Source of the DNA: Pseudomonas sp. BN411
GTDB lineage: Bacteria; Pseudomonadota; Gammaproteobacteria; Pseudomonadales; Pseudomonadaceae
Assembly: GCF_029871235.1 (NCBI RefSeq)
Contig: NZ_SSOM01000032.1
Span: 1 to 64,000, forward strand
Direction of reading: 5' to 3'
Length of the DNA: 64,000 bases
Shown here: one piece after another, positions 1-9,918 of the stretch
Layout: each line of letters starts with the position of its first letter
Position numbering within the stretch: the stretch's first letter is position 1
The notes under the pieces: model-generated
What the model was told of the DNA's origin: nothing
Seen by the model: only the letters and a program-made list of their open reading frames with translations
Databases searched by the model: none
Position numbers and translations under genes: made by a program

Positions 1-192
1 CCGCGAGAGGCGTGTGGGGCCATGGATGGCCCCTCTCGCCGTGCCCCCGGCGCAATGATGGAGCGAGGGAAGTCCGGCGAAGCCGGACCCGGATGCAGGG
101 GCAAGCGTTTTGGTTCCTTTTGGGCGTTTGCAAAAGGGACTCGCCTGGGAAGGCGAAACCAGAAACATCCGCAGAACTCGGCAAGCAGCTTG
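1..192. repeat. Left copy of a long dispersed repeat (truncated by the window edge)
   Basis: The first ~190 bases match 60141-60334 closely and in the same orientation, starting with CCGCGAGAGGCGTGTGGGGC in both, with scattered substitutions and small indels. The right copy continues upstream for about 180 more bases, so this copy is probably cut by the window start. It contains several small hairpins (for example TCCGGCGAAGCCGGA) and no credible gene. Short ORFs across it have no coding features. Bases 193-419 contain only the terminator at 221-254 and otherwise nothing recognisable. Confidence 0.8.
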
Positions 193-220
193 GCTCGACG
201 CTTTCCAGCCACACACCCAC

Positions 221-254
221 AAAAACAAAGACGCCAGCCCTTTGCGGGGCTGGC
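221..254 (-). terminator. Rho-independent terminator after the left response regulator gene
   Basis: Read on the minus strand, an 8-bp GC stem (GCCAGCCC / GGGCTGGC, 233-240 with 247-254) with a 6-base loop is followed by a T-rich tract (A-rich 221-229 on plus). It lies about 165 bp past the stop of the left regulator gene and would end the kinase-regulator transcript. Confidence 0.75.
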
Positions 255-419
255 GCCTGGAATAAGAAATCGGGGCCGGTGTGAGGGCACCGAACCCCGG
301 TGGACGATGCTGCGATGCGAGCAGGATCGCAGCCCGGCCACAAGGATCTCCACCTCCCGTACTGGCGAGAGGGAGTGCTAGGGAACTCTGGCGCCCAGGG
401 CGCCGTGCCTGGTGGTGGA

Positions 420-1822
<1,403 letters not shown>

Positions 1823-1823
<1 letters not shown>

Positions 1824-3280
1824 TACCTGCGCCCCCCAGCGACCTTGAAGTTCAGGCAGATGCGGGTGCCTTCGCGCTCGCGGCTGGTCAGGCTGACCTT
1901 GCCGCCAAAGCGCTCCATGATCCGCTTGACCATCACCAGCCCGACGCCGAGGCCGCCCTGCTTGGTGGTGTAGTAGGGCTTGAAGGCCATGGTTTCCTGC
2001 TTGCGCGTCATGCCCTGGCCGGTGTCGGTGATGGCCAGCAGCAGGCGCTTGCCGGAGCCGTCGGGCTTGACCTCGATGCGCAGCAGGCCGCCGCTGGGCA
2101 TGGCCTCGATGGCGTTAGCGAACAGGCTGTTGAGCACCTGCGCCAGCAACACCCGGTGGCTGACCACCGCCGGCGCCGACTCGGCGTGGAACTCCACCCG
2201 CACGCCGGAGTGGCGAATCTGCTGGTCGAAACCATGCAGTGCCTCGTTGATCACCGCCACCGGCTCCACCACCTCGATATCTCCGGACAGCGGCCGCGCC
2301 GAGATCAGCAGCTCGCGGACCCACTTCGACATGCGGTCCACCTGGCTGATGATGTCGGCGATGTTCTTCTGCACCGGCGGGTCCACCAGTTCCTGGGCGA
2401 GCTCCGCGCTGGAGCGGATCGACGCCAGCGGATTGCGCAGGCTATGGGCCACGGCGGAAGACATCTCGCCGAGGGCGACGAAGGTCTCGTTGGCGATCAG
2501 CTGGCTCTGCTGCTGGGCCAGCAGCCCCTGGGCACGGCGCACGATCCAGAACAGGCCGAAGTAGATCAGCCCGCCACCGATGGCGGTGGCCAGCCAGATC
2601 AGCACGAAGCCGCGCTGGATGCGCTGCACCAGGTCGCGGGGCTCCTTGTAGATCTCCACCACCGACGCCACGTTGCCCTGCTCATCCAGCAGCGGAATGT
2701 AGTTCTCGATGAACAGGGTGCGCGGGGCGCGGAGGAATTTCTGCTCACTGCGCCCGCTGGTGACCTCGTCGTAGCTGGTGGCCACTTGCTGCGGCGAAGA
2801 GAAGGCCTGCTCCAGGTCCTCGTTGCCGCTCATGTCCCTCCCCACCAGCGCCGGGTTGGTGGACCAGACGATCACCCGGTCGGCGCCGTAGATATTGGCC
2901 AGCAGGGCATCGGGCAGCATCGCGATGTGGTCGAGGAATTCATTGCGCGCCCGCTGCCGCGCTTCCAGCATGCTCTGCGGGTGGTGGCCGTCCTGGCGGG
3001 CGTCCAGCAACTCGCCCATGGTCATGCTCACCGGCAGCGCCACGTGGCGGATTTCGGCCGAAGCGATGGACTGGATGAACTGCGAGCTGAGCATCGCGTC
3101 GCGTTCGATGCTCTCGGTCACCACGAAGCGCGTCGAGATGATCCCAAGGCCGATGGCCACACTGGCGATCACCACCAGGCTGACCAGCGAGAACCAACGC
3201 AACAGGTTGAATTGCGGCGGCGGGGAATCGCCGGTCTTGCCGATTGCGTACCTATCCCAGATCACCGACAGAGCGCTCAT
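1823..3280 (-). CDS. Membrane sensor histidine kinase (left copy, MnxS-like)
   Basis: 485-residue sensor kinase paired with the downstream regulator. The ATG at 3280 is preceded by an AAGG-type ribosome site; a longer frame upstream lacks one. There is an N-terminal transmembrane segment near residues 25-48, a periplasmic sensing region of about 190 residues, and a second transmembrane segment near 240-262. A NtrB-like H-box (VAHSLRNPL) follows, then an HATPase domain with N-box NAIEAMP and glycine-rich DTGQGM and GLGVGL motifs. The overall plan matches the kinase at 36595-38007, including similar sensor regions (WSTNP near the middle, IEIYKEP before the second membrane helix). The ligand is unknown; Mn or another oxidation cue is only a guess from the neighbourhood. 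Confidence 0.9.
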
Positions 3281-3426
3281 GGAAGCCTTCCTATGCGTTG
3301 CGTGATGGGTTCGTCCCGTCGTGCCAACCGGGGGGCCTTGGACGCTTGTGCCTGTGCATAAACCAGGCCTGTTTTGCCCAGGCACCGTGCAAGCCCCCTA
3401 GCACGCGGCCTCCCCGGTTTTCCCCA

Positions 3427-3492
3427 GGCTTTTCCCCACTCCCCCACCACCCCCAAATTCACCCAGTTCTGGGGGGACTCCCCCACCTCGGC
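3427..3492. promoter_or_regulatory. Candidate activator-binding region with G4/C4 inverted repeats (left block)
   Basis: The region between divergent kinase and secreted-protein genes contains TTCCCCACTCCCCCA, the inverted repeat CCCAGTTCTGGG and TGGGGGGACTCCCCCA. These arms resemble repeats upstream of four other operons in this window. The region lies about 75-140 bp upstream of the sigma-54 promoter at 3568, the normal distance for NtrC-type activator sites. The remaining intergenic DNA between 3281 and 3654 shows no gene. Confidence 0.55.
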
Positions 3493-3567
3493 GGCAGTGT
3501 CGGCGACTTTTTACGCCACAACCGAAAGCCTTGAGCAGCGCGGCCTGGAGAGGCGATTTCGCAACAC

Positions 3568-3582
3568 TGGCACGCTCGTTGC
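3568..3582 (+). promoter_or_regulatory. Sigma-54 (RpoN) promoter for the left secreted-protein / csgBA operon
   Basis: TGGCAC, 5-base spacer GCTCG, TTGC: an exact match to the -24/-12 consensus with correct spacing. The expected transcription start is near 3594, about 60 bases before the first start codon at 3655. Confidence 0.85.
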
Positions 3583-3654
3583 GGAGGGCCGGGCAGCCAG
3601 CCTGTGGCACAGCGAATCCGCAGCAAGGCGCCCACATTGCAAGAGGGAAAGCTC

Positions 3655-5016
3655 ATGCAACGCACACTCTCCAAGGCCACCACCTCGATCCTTCTCATCG
3701 TCGCGGCGGACCAGGCGCCCGCCGCCCTGTACGCCGTGGATCCCGGCCCCTACAACCCTGACATCGGTTCCTTCGCCGCCTGGTACCAGGACACCCACGG
3801 CCGCACCCTCGACCTCTGCCTGTCGAAGACGGTCAGCTCGCGGGTAGCCGGTGCCCCAGGTGCTCCCAGCTACATGTGCTCGCTACTGCCGGAACCGGGG
3901 GTCTACGACGACAACCAGCCTCTGGTGTTCCCCACCAACTTCCCGCCGGAAGCCTTCTGGTTCACCGCCGACGCCGCCATCGCCGATGCAGCCAGTGGCA
4001 TCGACCTGTCGTACGGGGCCGCCATCGAAGCTGCCTTCGCCGTTGAAGAACCCGCAGAAGGCGATCAGATCAGCTTCGCCCGCATCCGCATCCGGGTGGA
4101 TGTCCCCACCATCGGCACCTACACCGTCACCCACCCCTATGGCGTGGAAGTCTTCGAAGTCACTGCCGCCGAGTTCGGTACCGACGGTGGCCGCGCCATC
4201 AACATGACCCGCGACATCGGCATCGGCGCGCCGAAGACCTATGACGGCGCCCTGGGTGGCGACATCGGCCCGTTCCTGCGCAGCGTCAACGGTCCCTACA
4301 TCGAGGTGAACCCGGAGACCAGCGCAAGCGAGCGCTTCATCGGCGACCCGAACATCAACGAGCCGGTCACCGGCAGCCCGTTCAACACCAACTACGTGCG
4401 CATCCAGGGCCCCGCTGGCATCGACGTGCGCACCAACCTGTTCGCCATCTCCGGCAAGCTCTCCGACGTGGAGCGCCCAACCCCGGTAATCGTCCAGCGC
4501 TCGACCTACTCGCGCGGCACCGCTGAAGCAGGTTCCAGCGCCCAGCAGGACGTCTTCGTGATGGCGCCACCACCACCCGGCACCGCCAGCTATGACGACG
4601 CTGCCGGAGCCGCCGTGGCCATGACCGAGGCCAACGCCACCGGCAACTGGTACGGCCAATCCACGGGCAATCCGTCGACACCGGCCAGCGTCACCATCCA
4701 TGCCGACAACAGCATCGCCATCCCGGAAAACACGCCGACCACCGTGGGCGCACCGCTGGTGGATCTGGTTCGGATCCAGCGCGCCGAGTACAGCCTGAAT
4801 TCCGGCCAACTGACCGTGGTGGCCAGCAGCAGCGACGAGACCAATCCGCCCACGCTCACCGCCACGGCCAGCAGCGGCGCAAGCATCGGCTCGCTCACCG
4901 GTGACGGCGCGACCAAGACCCTGATCACCGGCGTCACCCCCACCCCTCCGGCGACGGTCACCGTCACCTCGGGCAGCGGCGGCAGTGATACCGAAGAAGT
5001 GGTCATTCTTCCCTAA
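3655..5016 (+). CDS. Secreted protein of a local four-member family (short form, left)
   Basis: 453 residues; the ATG at 3655 begins a signal peptide (hydrophobic run ending near Ala-23). I do not recognise a named domain. Features shared with the paralogs at 5056, 38395 and 39733 are a mature N-terminus LYAVDPGPY, a FAAWYQDTHG segment, two early cysteines (LDLCLSK and YMCSLLPEPG), FARIRIRV, VTHPYGVEVF, INMTRDIGIGAP and a C-terminal half rich in Ser/Thr/Ala with SSSDET and GGSDTEEV. The composition is typical of an exported beta-rich protein. It is first in the operon with 5056-7284, csgB and csgA, behind a sigma-54 promoter. It may be a substrate of the nearby secretion machine (inference). 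Confidence 0.85.
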   Translation: MQRTLSKATTSILLIVAADQAPAALYAVDPGPYNPDIGSFAAWYQDTHGRTLDLCLSKTVSSRVAGAPGAPSYMCSLLPEPGVYDDNQPLVFPTNFPPEAFWFTADAAIADAASGIDLSYGAAIEAAFAVEEPAEGDQISFARIRIRVDVPTIGTYTVTHPYGVEVFEVTAAEFGTDGGRAINMTRDIGIGAPKTYDGALGGDIGPFLRSVNGPYIEVNPETSASERFIGDPNINEPVTGSPFNTNYVRIQGPAGIDVRTNLFAISGKLSDVERPTPVIVQRSTYSRGTAEAGSSAQQDVFVMAPPPPGTASYDDAAGAAVAMTEANATGNWYGQSTGNPSTPASVTIHADNSIAIPENTPTTVGAPLVDLVRIQRAEYSLNSGQLTVVASSSDETNPPTLTATASSGASIGSLTGDGATKTLITGVTPTPPATVTVTSGSGGSDTEEVVILP

Positions 5017-5055
5017 GCGAACCCAGAGCCGAGCGCTCAAGCGCCAGGAGGCAAC

Positions 5056-7284
5056 ATGAACAAGTGGCCCTGCCTGCTTCTCACAACCCTGGGTCTCGCC
5101 GTCGAAGGTATTGACGTGGCGGAGGCTGCCCTCGAGGCGGTCCACCTGGGTCCTTACACCGCATCTACCGGTTACTTCCCGCAGTGGTATCAGGATGGCG
5201 ACGGCCTGAGCCTGGAGCTCTGCCAATCCAAGGCACTCAGCCCCACCGGCGGCTACATGTGCACCCTGCTGCCGGAACCGGGCCAGTTCGATGACCTGCA
5301 GCCGATGGTCTTCCCCAACAACTGGCCCAGCGAGTTGTTCTGGTACATGGCCGAGGCCAGCATCCCGGCCAACGCCGCCGGCTACGAGCTGGAGGTCTAC
5401 ACCGCCGCCATCGAGGCCGCCTTCGCCCTGGAAGTGCCCCGTGTCGGTGACCAGCAGAGCTTCGCGCGCATCCGTATCCGCGCCAACATCCCCGTGGCGG
5501 GAACCTATGTCGTCACCCACCCCTACGGCCAGGAGACCTTCACCGTGACCCCGGCCCAGGCCGCCGACAAGGGAGGCCGTCGCGCCATCAACATGACCCG
5601 CGATATCGGCATCGGTGCGCCGGGCATCTTCACCAGCGCCCTCACCGGCGACGTCGGCCCCTTCCTGAAAGGCCCTGGCTACCCCTATCCAGGCACCAAT
5701 CCGGAAACCGGGGAGGCTGAGCAGTTCGTCGGTGACCCCAACGTTCCCTCGACAGTGACGGGCAGCCCTTTCGACACCAACTTCGTCGAGATCAGCGGCC
5801 CGGCGGGGACCATCCGCACCGAGTTGTTTTCGGTCTCCGGCAAGGTCTTCGACTCCCGTGCCGCCACCCCGGTGGAAATCGAACGGGCCAGCTACCGGCG
5901 CACCAGCCAGGGCACCCGCCTGGAAGTGTTCGCCAACGGTCCGGCCAACTCCGAGTTGTGCTACCGGGAAACCCTGGAGCTGGTGACAGGGGGCACGAGG
6001 CCTGCCTGCCTGGCAGACATGGACAATGACGGCAGCGGCTACTTCTTCGCGCATAACCCGTCGCCGTCCGTACTGCCGCCGTTCGTGGTGGTCACCGGTA
6101 CCGACCCGGCCAATGTCACCAAACCGACCTCGGTTTCCCGTGAAGTCACGGACGTGGTGAAAGTCAGCACCGCTCGCTACAACTGGGCCGATCACTCGCT
6201 GACCATCGAAGCCAGTTCCAGCGATGAGACGCAGATCCCCGATCTGGCTGCCCAGGGCTTCGGCCGCATGATCAAGGCGGGTGTCCTGCAGACCCTGCGG
6301 GTAACCGACCTGTCCCAGCCGCCAGCCGTAGTCACGGTGAAGTCCGCCGCAGGCGGTGCCGATACCGAGCCGGTGGTCGTGGTCGGCAGTGCACCCGCAG
6401 AAGTGCCCAACCAGGCACCGGTGGCCGTGAACGACGGCATCAGCACCGGCTTCGGCGTACCGGTGACCATCAATGTGCTGGCCAACGACAGTGATGCCGA
6501 CGGCGACGTCCCACTCAGCATCACCGACCTGACCCCGCCGTCCACCGGCCTTGGCACCGTGGACATGAACGGCAGCACCAGCGTGGTCTACACCCCGCCG
6601 CCCGTGGTCAACAGCCCACTCACCGCCACCTTCACCTACCGCGCCCAGGATGTACGCGGCAAGGCGTCGGCACCGGCGACCGTCACCGTCAGCGTCAGCC
6701 CGAACCAGCCACCTGTGGCCATCGCCGACACCGGCGCGACCCTGAACGTGCCGGTGACCCTGAACGTGCTGACCAACGACAGCGATCCGGAAGGCAACGT
6801 GCCGCTCACGGTGGTCAACCTCACCCAGCCGGCTACCGGCCTGGGCACGGCGAGCACCAACGGCACCACCATCACCTACACCCCACCGGCCACTGTCACC
6901 ACAGCCTTCGCCGCCACCTTCACCTACCAGGCCCAGGACGCCCACAACGCCCTCTCCGCCCCGGTCACGGTGACCGTGCAGGTGACGCCGCCGCCGGCTG
7001 CCGCAGAGAACTTCACCGTCACCACCAGTGAGTTCACCCTGCGTTCCAACAACCGGGTGACCTGGAGCCTGGACGGCACCAGCTCGGTAACGGTCGGCAA
7101 CAGCGTGCGGGTCCGGGTGACCAGCACCACCGGCCTGGTGGATCTGGGCAGCGTGGTAGTGCCGGCCAGCGGACGCTGGCGTGTGGCGGTCACCACCACC
7201 AACGTGGTCCCAACCGCCGCCCCGACGGCCACCATCACCACCTCCACGGGCACGGTGCGCACCGTGACCCTGACTCCCCGCTAG
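5056..7284 (+). CDS. Secreted protein of the same family with two cadherin/Ig-like repeats (left)
   Basis: 742 residues, strong AGGAGG ribosome site before the ATG. Signal peptide at about 1-27. Residues ~30-450 are homologous to the short paralog upstream (YTASTGYFPQWYQDGDG, CTLLPEPGQFDD, FARIRIRA, INMTRDIGIGAP). Then come two tandem Ig/cadherin-like modules of about 95 residues beginning NQAPVAVNDG and NQPPVAIADT, each with a VLxNDSDxxGxVPL core. A final ~90-residue beta-rich domain (NNRVTWSLDG) ends the protein. Such modules are usual in bacterial surface and matrix proteins. The gene lies 39 bp after the previous one and 10 bp before csgB. Its paralog is 39733-41937. Confidence 0.85.
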   Translation: MNKWPCLLLTTLGLAVEGIDVAEAALEAVHLGPYTASTGYFPQWYQDGDGLSLELCQSKALSPTGGYMCTLLPEPGQFDDLQPMVFPNNWPSELFWYMAEASIPANAAGYELEVYTAAIEAAFALEVPRVGDQQSFARIRIRANIPVAGTYVVTHPYGQETFTVTPAQAADKGGRRAINMTRDIGIGAPGIFTSALTGDVGPFLKGPGYPYPGTNPETGEAEQFVGDPNVPSTVTGSPFDTNFVEISGPAGTIRTELFSVSGKVFDSRAATPVEIERASYRRTSQGTRLEVFANGPANSELCYRETLELVTGGTRPACLADMDNDGSGYFFAHNPSPSVLPPFVVVTGTDPANVTKPTSVSREVTDVVKVSTARYNWADHSLTIEASSSDETQIPDLAAQGFGRMIKAGVLQTLRVTDLSQPPAVVTVKSAAGGADTEPVVVVGSAPAEVPNQAPVAVNDGISTGFGVPVTINVLANDSDADGDVPLSITDLTPPSTGLGTVDMNGSTSVVYTPPPVVNSPLTATFTYRAQDVRGKASAPATVTVSVSPNQPPVAIADTGATLNVPVTLNVLTNDSDPEGNVPLTVVNLTQPATGLGTASTNGTTITYTPPATVTTAFAATFTYQAQDAHNALSAPVTVTVQVTPPPAAAENFTVTTSEFTLRSNNRVTWSLDGTSSVTVGNSVRVRVTSTTGLVDLGSVVVPASGRWRVAVTTTNVVPTAAPTATITTSTGTVRTVTLTPR

Positions 7285-7294
7285 GAGCCTGGCC

Positions 7295-7765
7295 ATGACC
7301 ACCGCCGTCCTGTCGCGCACCGTCCTTCTCCTGGTTCTCGGACTCGGAAGTGGCGCGCCGCAGGCGGCGGACCTGATGGAAAACTTCGACCTGGCCGGCG
7401 GCAACGCCGACCTCGCCAGCCCACAAGGCGCGCCCCTGGACCAACAGGCCCTGGTGCGCCAACTGGGCGAGGCGAACGTCGCGCTGCTGACGCAGAACGG
7501 CCAGTCGCTGCTGGGACAGATCATCCAGAACGGCAGCGACCAGGAGGCCTACATCCTCCAGGAAGGGGTGCAGAACCTGGCGTCCATCTCCCAACAGGGC
7601 ACCGGCAACCAGGCCTACATCTCCCAGAGCGGCGCCAACAACCGGGCCGGAATCGACCAGGTCGGCGCCAACAACAGCGCAACCATCGTGCAGTCCGGGG
7701 AAGGACTGAACAGCAGCATCACCCAGTACGGAAACGGCCTGAGCGTGCAGGTGATCCAGCACTGA
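7295..7765 (+). CDS. csgB: Minor curlin / nucleator-like curli protein
   Basis: 156 residues with a signal peptide (about 1-24) followed by four to five degenerate curlin repeats of the form N-x-A-x-I-x-Q-x-G, for example GNQAYISQSGANNRAGIDQ. CsgB seeds amyloid polymerisation of the major curlin at the cell surface. The gene begins 10 bp after the stop of the upstream secreted-protein gene, with an AGGAG ribosome site, so the curlins belong to the sigma-54 operon starting at 3568. The pre-repeat segment of about 45 residues rich in leucine and glutamine differs from the E. coli protein. Confidence 0.8.
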   Translation: MTTAVLSRTVLLLVLGLGSGAPQAADLMENFDLAGGNADLASPQGAPLDQQALVRQLGEANVALLTQNGQSLLGQIIQNGSDQEAYILQEGVQNLASISQQGTGNQAYISQSGANNRAGIDQVGANNSATIVQSGEGLNSSITQYGNGLSVQVIQH

Positions 7766-7820
7766 CGGCGCACTCACGACCCGAATGACTCGCAGGGAAC
7801 CATCCCCAGGAGGCAATACC

Positions 7821-9197
7821 ATGTTCCAGTACAAACCGCTTGCCGCTGCGATCCTGGCCCTGGTCAGCATCCAGGCCTTCGCCGACGACAGCATCTCGAA
7901 CCAGACCCAGAACGGCTTCGAGAACGTCGCCGAAGTACAGCAGGACGCCGCCACGAGCACTGCAACCCAGGACCAGACTGGGGATGGCAACAACGCATAC
8001 GCCGACCAGTCGAACGGCACCGGCACCCTGATCCAGACCCAGAACGGCCAGTTCAACGCCTCCACCGGCGTGCAGGACACCGAGGCCGGAAGCCAGATCA
8101 CCCATACCCAGACCGGCGAGTTGAACGGCGCCCACAGCGAACAATGGTTCAACGACAGCAGCCACGCCACGGTGACCCAGGACGGTGACTACAACTCCGC
8201 CTTCAGCTTCCAGGACAGCCAGATCGGCAGCCGCGTCGAGATCAACCAGGGCGATTCGGAAAACATCGCCAACGCCGAGCAGATTGCCGGCACGGACAAC
8301 CAGACCACGATCGACCAAGCCGGCATGGCCAACGAGTCAGGCACCTGGCAAATCGACCAGACCGGCAGCCGCATCGGTATCCAGCAGGGCGGCGAGCTGA
8401 ACACCGCCTATGTGGACCAGAGCCAGGGCAACACCAACCAGGTGGACGTGTTCCAGACCGGCGAAAGCGGCTACCTCGAGGTCTGGCAGACCGAGCAAGA
8501 AGGTAGCCAGGTCAGCATTGACCAGGGCGGCGGCGCGCTCAACGAGTTGGTGGTCGACCAGAGCTTCGGCTCCGGCAACCTGGCCACCATGATCCAGAGC
8601 GGCGACACCAACGCCGCCTGGGCCGACCAGTACCAGTCCACCGACTCCACCACCACCGTGACCCAGGCCGGCAGCAGCAACCTCGCCCTGACCTACCAGG
8701 AAGGCGACCGCCTGGGCCTGACCGTCAGCCAGACCGGCAACGACAACAACGTCTACGCCAGCAACTGGCAGGGTGCCCAGGAAGGCGGCCAGTTCGGTGC
8801 CGACCAGGCCGTAGTGCTGAGCCAGGACGGCAACCGCAACACCGCCAACTTCACCCAGGAAGGCAACTTCAACGAGCTGTACTTCGACCAGGTGGGCGAC
8901 GACAACACCCTGGCCATCAGCCAGCGTGACAGCAACAACCTGGCCGAAGGCTCCAGCGAAGGCATCGGCAACAACGTCGAGATGGACCAGTCCGGCAGCC
9001 TGAACCTGAGCCAGGTCTACCAGAGCGCCGGCGGCGGCAACACGGCCACCATCACCCAGGCCGACATGAACAACATCTCCGTCGTCACCCAGGCGGGCTG
9101 GGACAACCAGGCCACCATCACCCAGAGCAACTTCAACCAGAACTCCGTCATCGACCAGACCGGCACCGGCAACAGCGCCATCGTCGTCCAGCAGTAA
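7821..9197 (+). CDS. csgA: Very large major curlin (extracellular amyloid subunit)
   Basis: 458 residues from the ATG at 7821, which has a perfect AGGAGG site; the longer frame from 7785 has none. A signal peptide ends at AFA-DD. The rest is a continuous array of curlin-like repeats of about 20-24 residues (patterns such as GxxNxAxxxQ, TITQAD, TQAGWDNQATI), about 18 units. E. coli CsgA has 151 residues and five repeats, so this is about three times longer. The repeats are unusually rich in Asp/Glu and Gln, which gives an acidic fibre. The protein ends NSAIVVQQ, a typical curlin C-terminus. It is the likely export substrate of CsgG at 9919-10764. Confidence 0.85.
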   Translation: MFQYKPLAAAILALVSIQAFADDSISNQTQNGFENVAEVQQDAATSTATQDQTGDGNNAYADQSNGTGTLIQTQNGQFNASTGVQDTEAGSQITHTQTGELNGAHSEQWFNDSSHATVTQDGDYNSAFSFQDSQIGSRVEINQGDSENIANAEQIAGTDNQTTIDQAGMANESGTWQIDQTGSRIGIQQGGELNTAYVDQSQGNTNQVDVFQTGESGYLEVWQTEQEGSQVSIDQGGGALNELVVDQSFGSGNLATMIQSGDTNAAWADQYQSTDSTTTVTQAGSSNLALTYQEGDRLGLTVSQTGNDNNVYASNWQGAQEGGQFGADQAVVLSQDGNRNTANFTQEGNFNELYFDQVGDDNTLAISQRDSNNLAEGSSEGIGNNVEMDQSGSLNLSQVYQSAGGGNTATITQADMNNISVVTQAGWDNQATITQSNFNQNSVIDQTGTGNSAIVVQQ

Positions 9198-9206
9198 CTC
9201 CCCTCT

Positions 9207-9237
9207 GCCGCCGCCCTTCATGGGCGGCGGCCTTTTT
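9207..9237 (+). terminator. Terminator or attenuator after csgA
   Basis: A 10-bp perfect stem (GCCGCCGCCC / GGGCGGCGGC), 5-base loop and CTTTTT tract directly follow the csgA stop codon. The next gene starts only four bases later, so it is either read through at low level or has its own signal. Confidence 0.85.
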
Positions 9238-9241
9238 CCCC

Positions 9242-9538
9242 ATGCTCCTAGCCGCCCTGCTGGCCAGCGCCAGCCTCCAACTGCAACCCCAGGCTCCCGG
9301 CCAGGCCAGCGTGAGCCTGTGCTTCGAACCTGCAGGCGCGGCCATCCGGTATGAACTCCTGGTCACCACGCAGAGCCCAGCAGGCAGGAGCCAGTCGCGC
9401 CAGAAAGGCGTAGCCGAGCGTAACTGCCCGGTGCACAACAGCCTGAGGCTACCGCCGGGTACGCGAGTGGAAGCGCGACTGAGATGGTGGGTGGAGGGGG
9501 TGGAGCAGGTGGCTGTGGTGAGGGAGGTTGGTTTGTGA
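9242..9538 (+). CDS. Small exported protein, probable CsgC/CsgH-like curli chaperone
   Basis: 98 residues with a short hydrophobic N-terminus (MLLAALLASASLQL), two cysteines (about 27 and 62) and a predicted all-beta C-terminal part (LRLPPGTRVEARLRWWVEG). CsgC and CsgH are small Ig-fold periplasmic proteins that stop curlins from aggregating too early. The size, export signal, beta character and position after csgA fit that role, but similarity is weak by eye. The start is jammed against the csgA terminator and has no obvious ribosome site, so expression is uncertain. Confidence 0.5.
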   Translation: MLLAALLASASLQLQPQAPGQASVSLCFEPAGAAIRYELLVTTQSPAGRSQSRQKGVAERNCPVHNSLRLPPGTRVEARLRWWVEGVEQVAVVREVGL

Positions 9539-9560
9539 ATTATTCTGCGGTGCGCCCGCC

Positions 9561-9918
9561 TGTAGGGGCGAATTCATTCGCCAAGCAGAACGCAGTTCTG
9601 CCATAGCGTGTGCACGCGGGAAATTACCCTCACCCCCGGCCCCGGCCCTGCGCCCCAGCCTGATCGCTTCGCGCTCAGGCGCTCATCGGCACTGGAAGCG
9701 GTGCTTCCAAAAGCGTGCCTCTTCGCCCCAGAGGTAGAGGGGTGACTCGCGCCGGAACCGCCTTGCCTCCCTGGCACCTCGGCCCGGCCAGGCACATTCC
9801 CTGTGGGGGCGAATTCATTCGCAAAACAGGACGCAGTCCTGCTCCCTGGCACCTCACCCCAGCCAGGCACCATCCCTGTAGGGGCGAATTCATTCGCCAA
9901 GCAGGGCGCAGCCCTGCC
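9561..9918. repeat. Cluster of REP-like palindromes between csgC-like and csgG genes
   Basis: Three copies of a short palindromic element (core GGGGCGAATTCATTCGC) occur at about 9561-9602, 9802-9842 and 9877-9918. Each is followed by a second small palindrome such as AGGACGCAGTCCT. A copy of another element (AGAGGTAGAGGGGTGACTCGCG) lies near 9730-9755. No gene is seen in this stretch. It separates the convergent csgBA and gsp-csgEFG operons. Confidence 0.8.

Noticed and set aside
3281-3567. Sigma-54 promoter for the left kinase-regulator operon on the minus strand
   Set aside because: GTGCCA occurs near 3338 but without GCAA at the right spacing; these genes probably use another sigma factor.
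3883-7524. 1213-residue open frame on the minus strand under the secreted-protein genes
   Set aside because: Low-complexity Gly/Asp/Val/Arg translation typical of an antisense shadow; the plus-strand genes have signal peptides, ribosome sites and a sigma-54 promoter.
7821-9197. CRISPR array or tandem DNA repeat suggested by the periodic csgA sequence
   Set aside because: The periodicity is in the protein (curlin repeats of variable sequence and length); there are no identical repeats with spacers and no cas genes.
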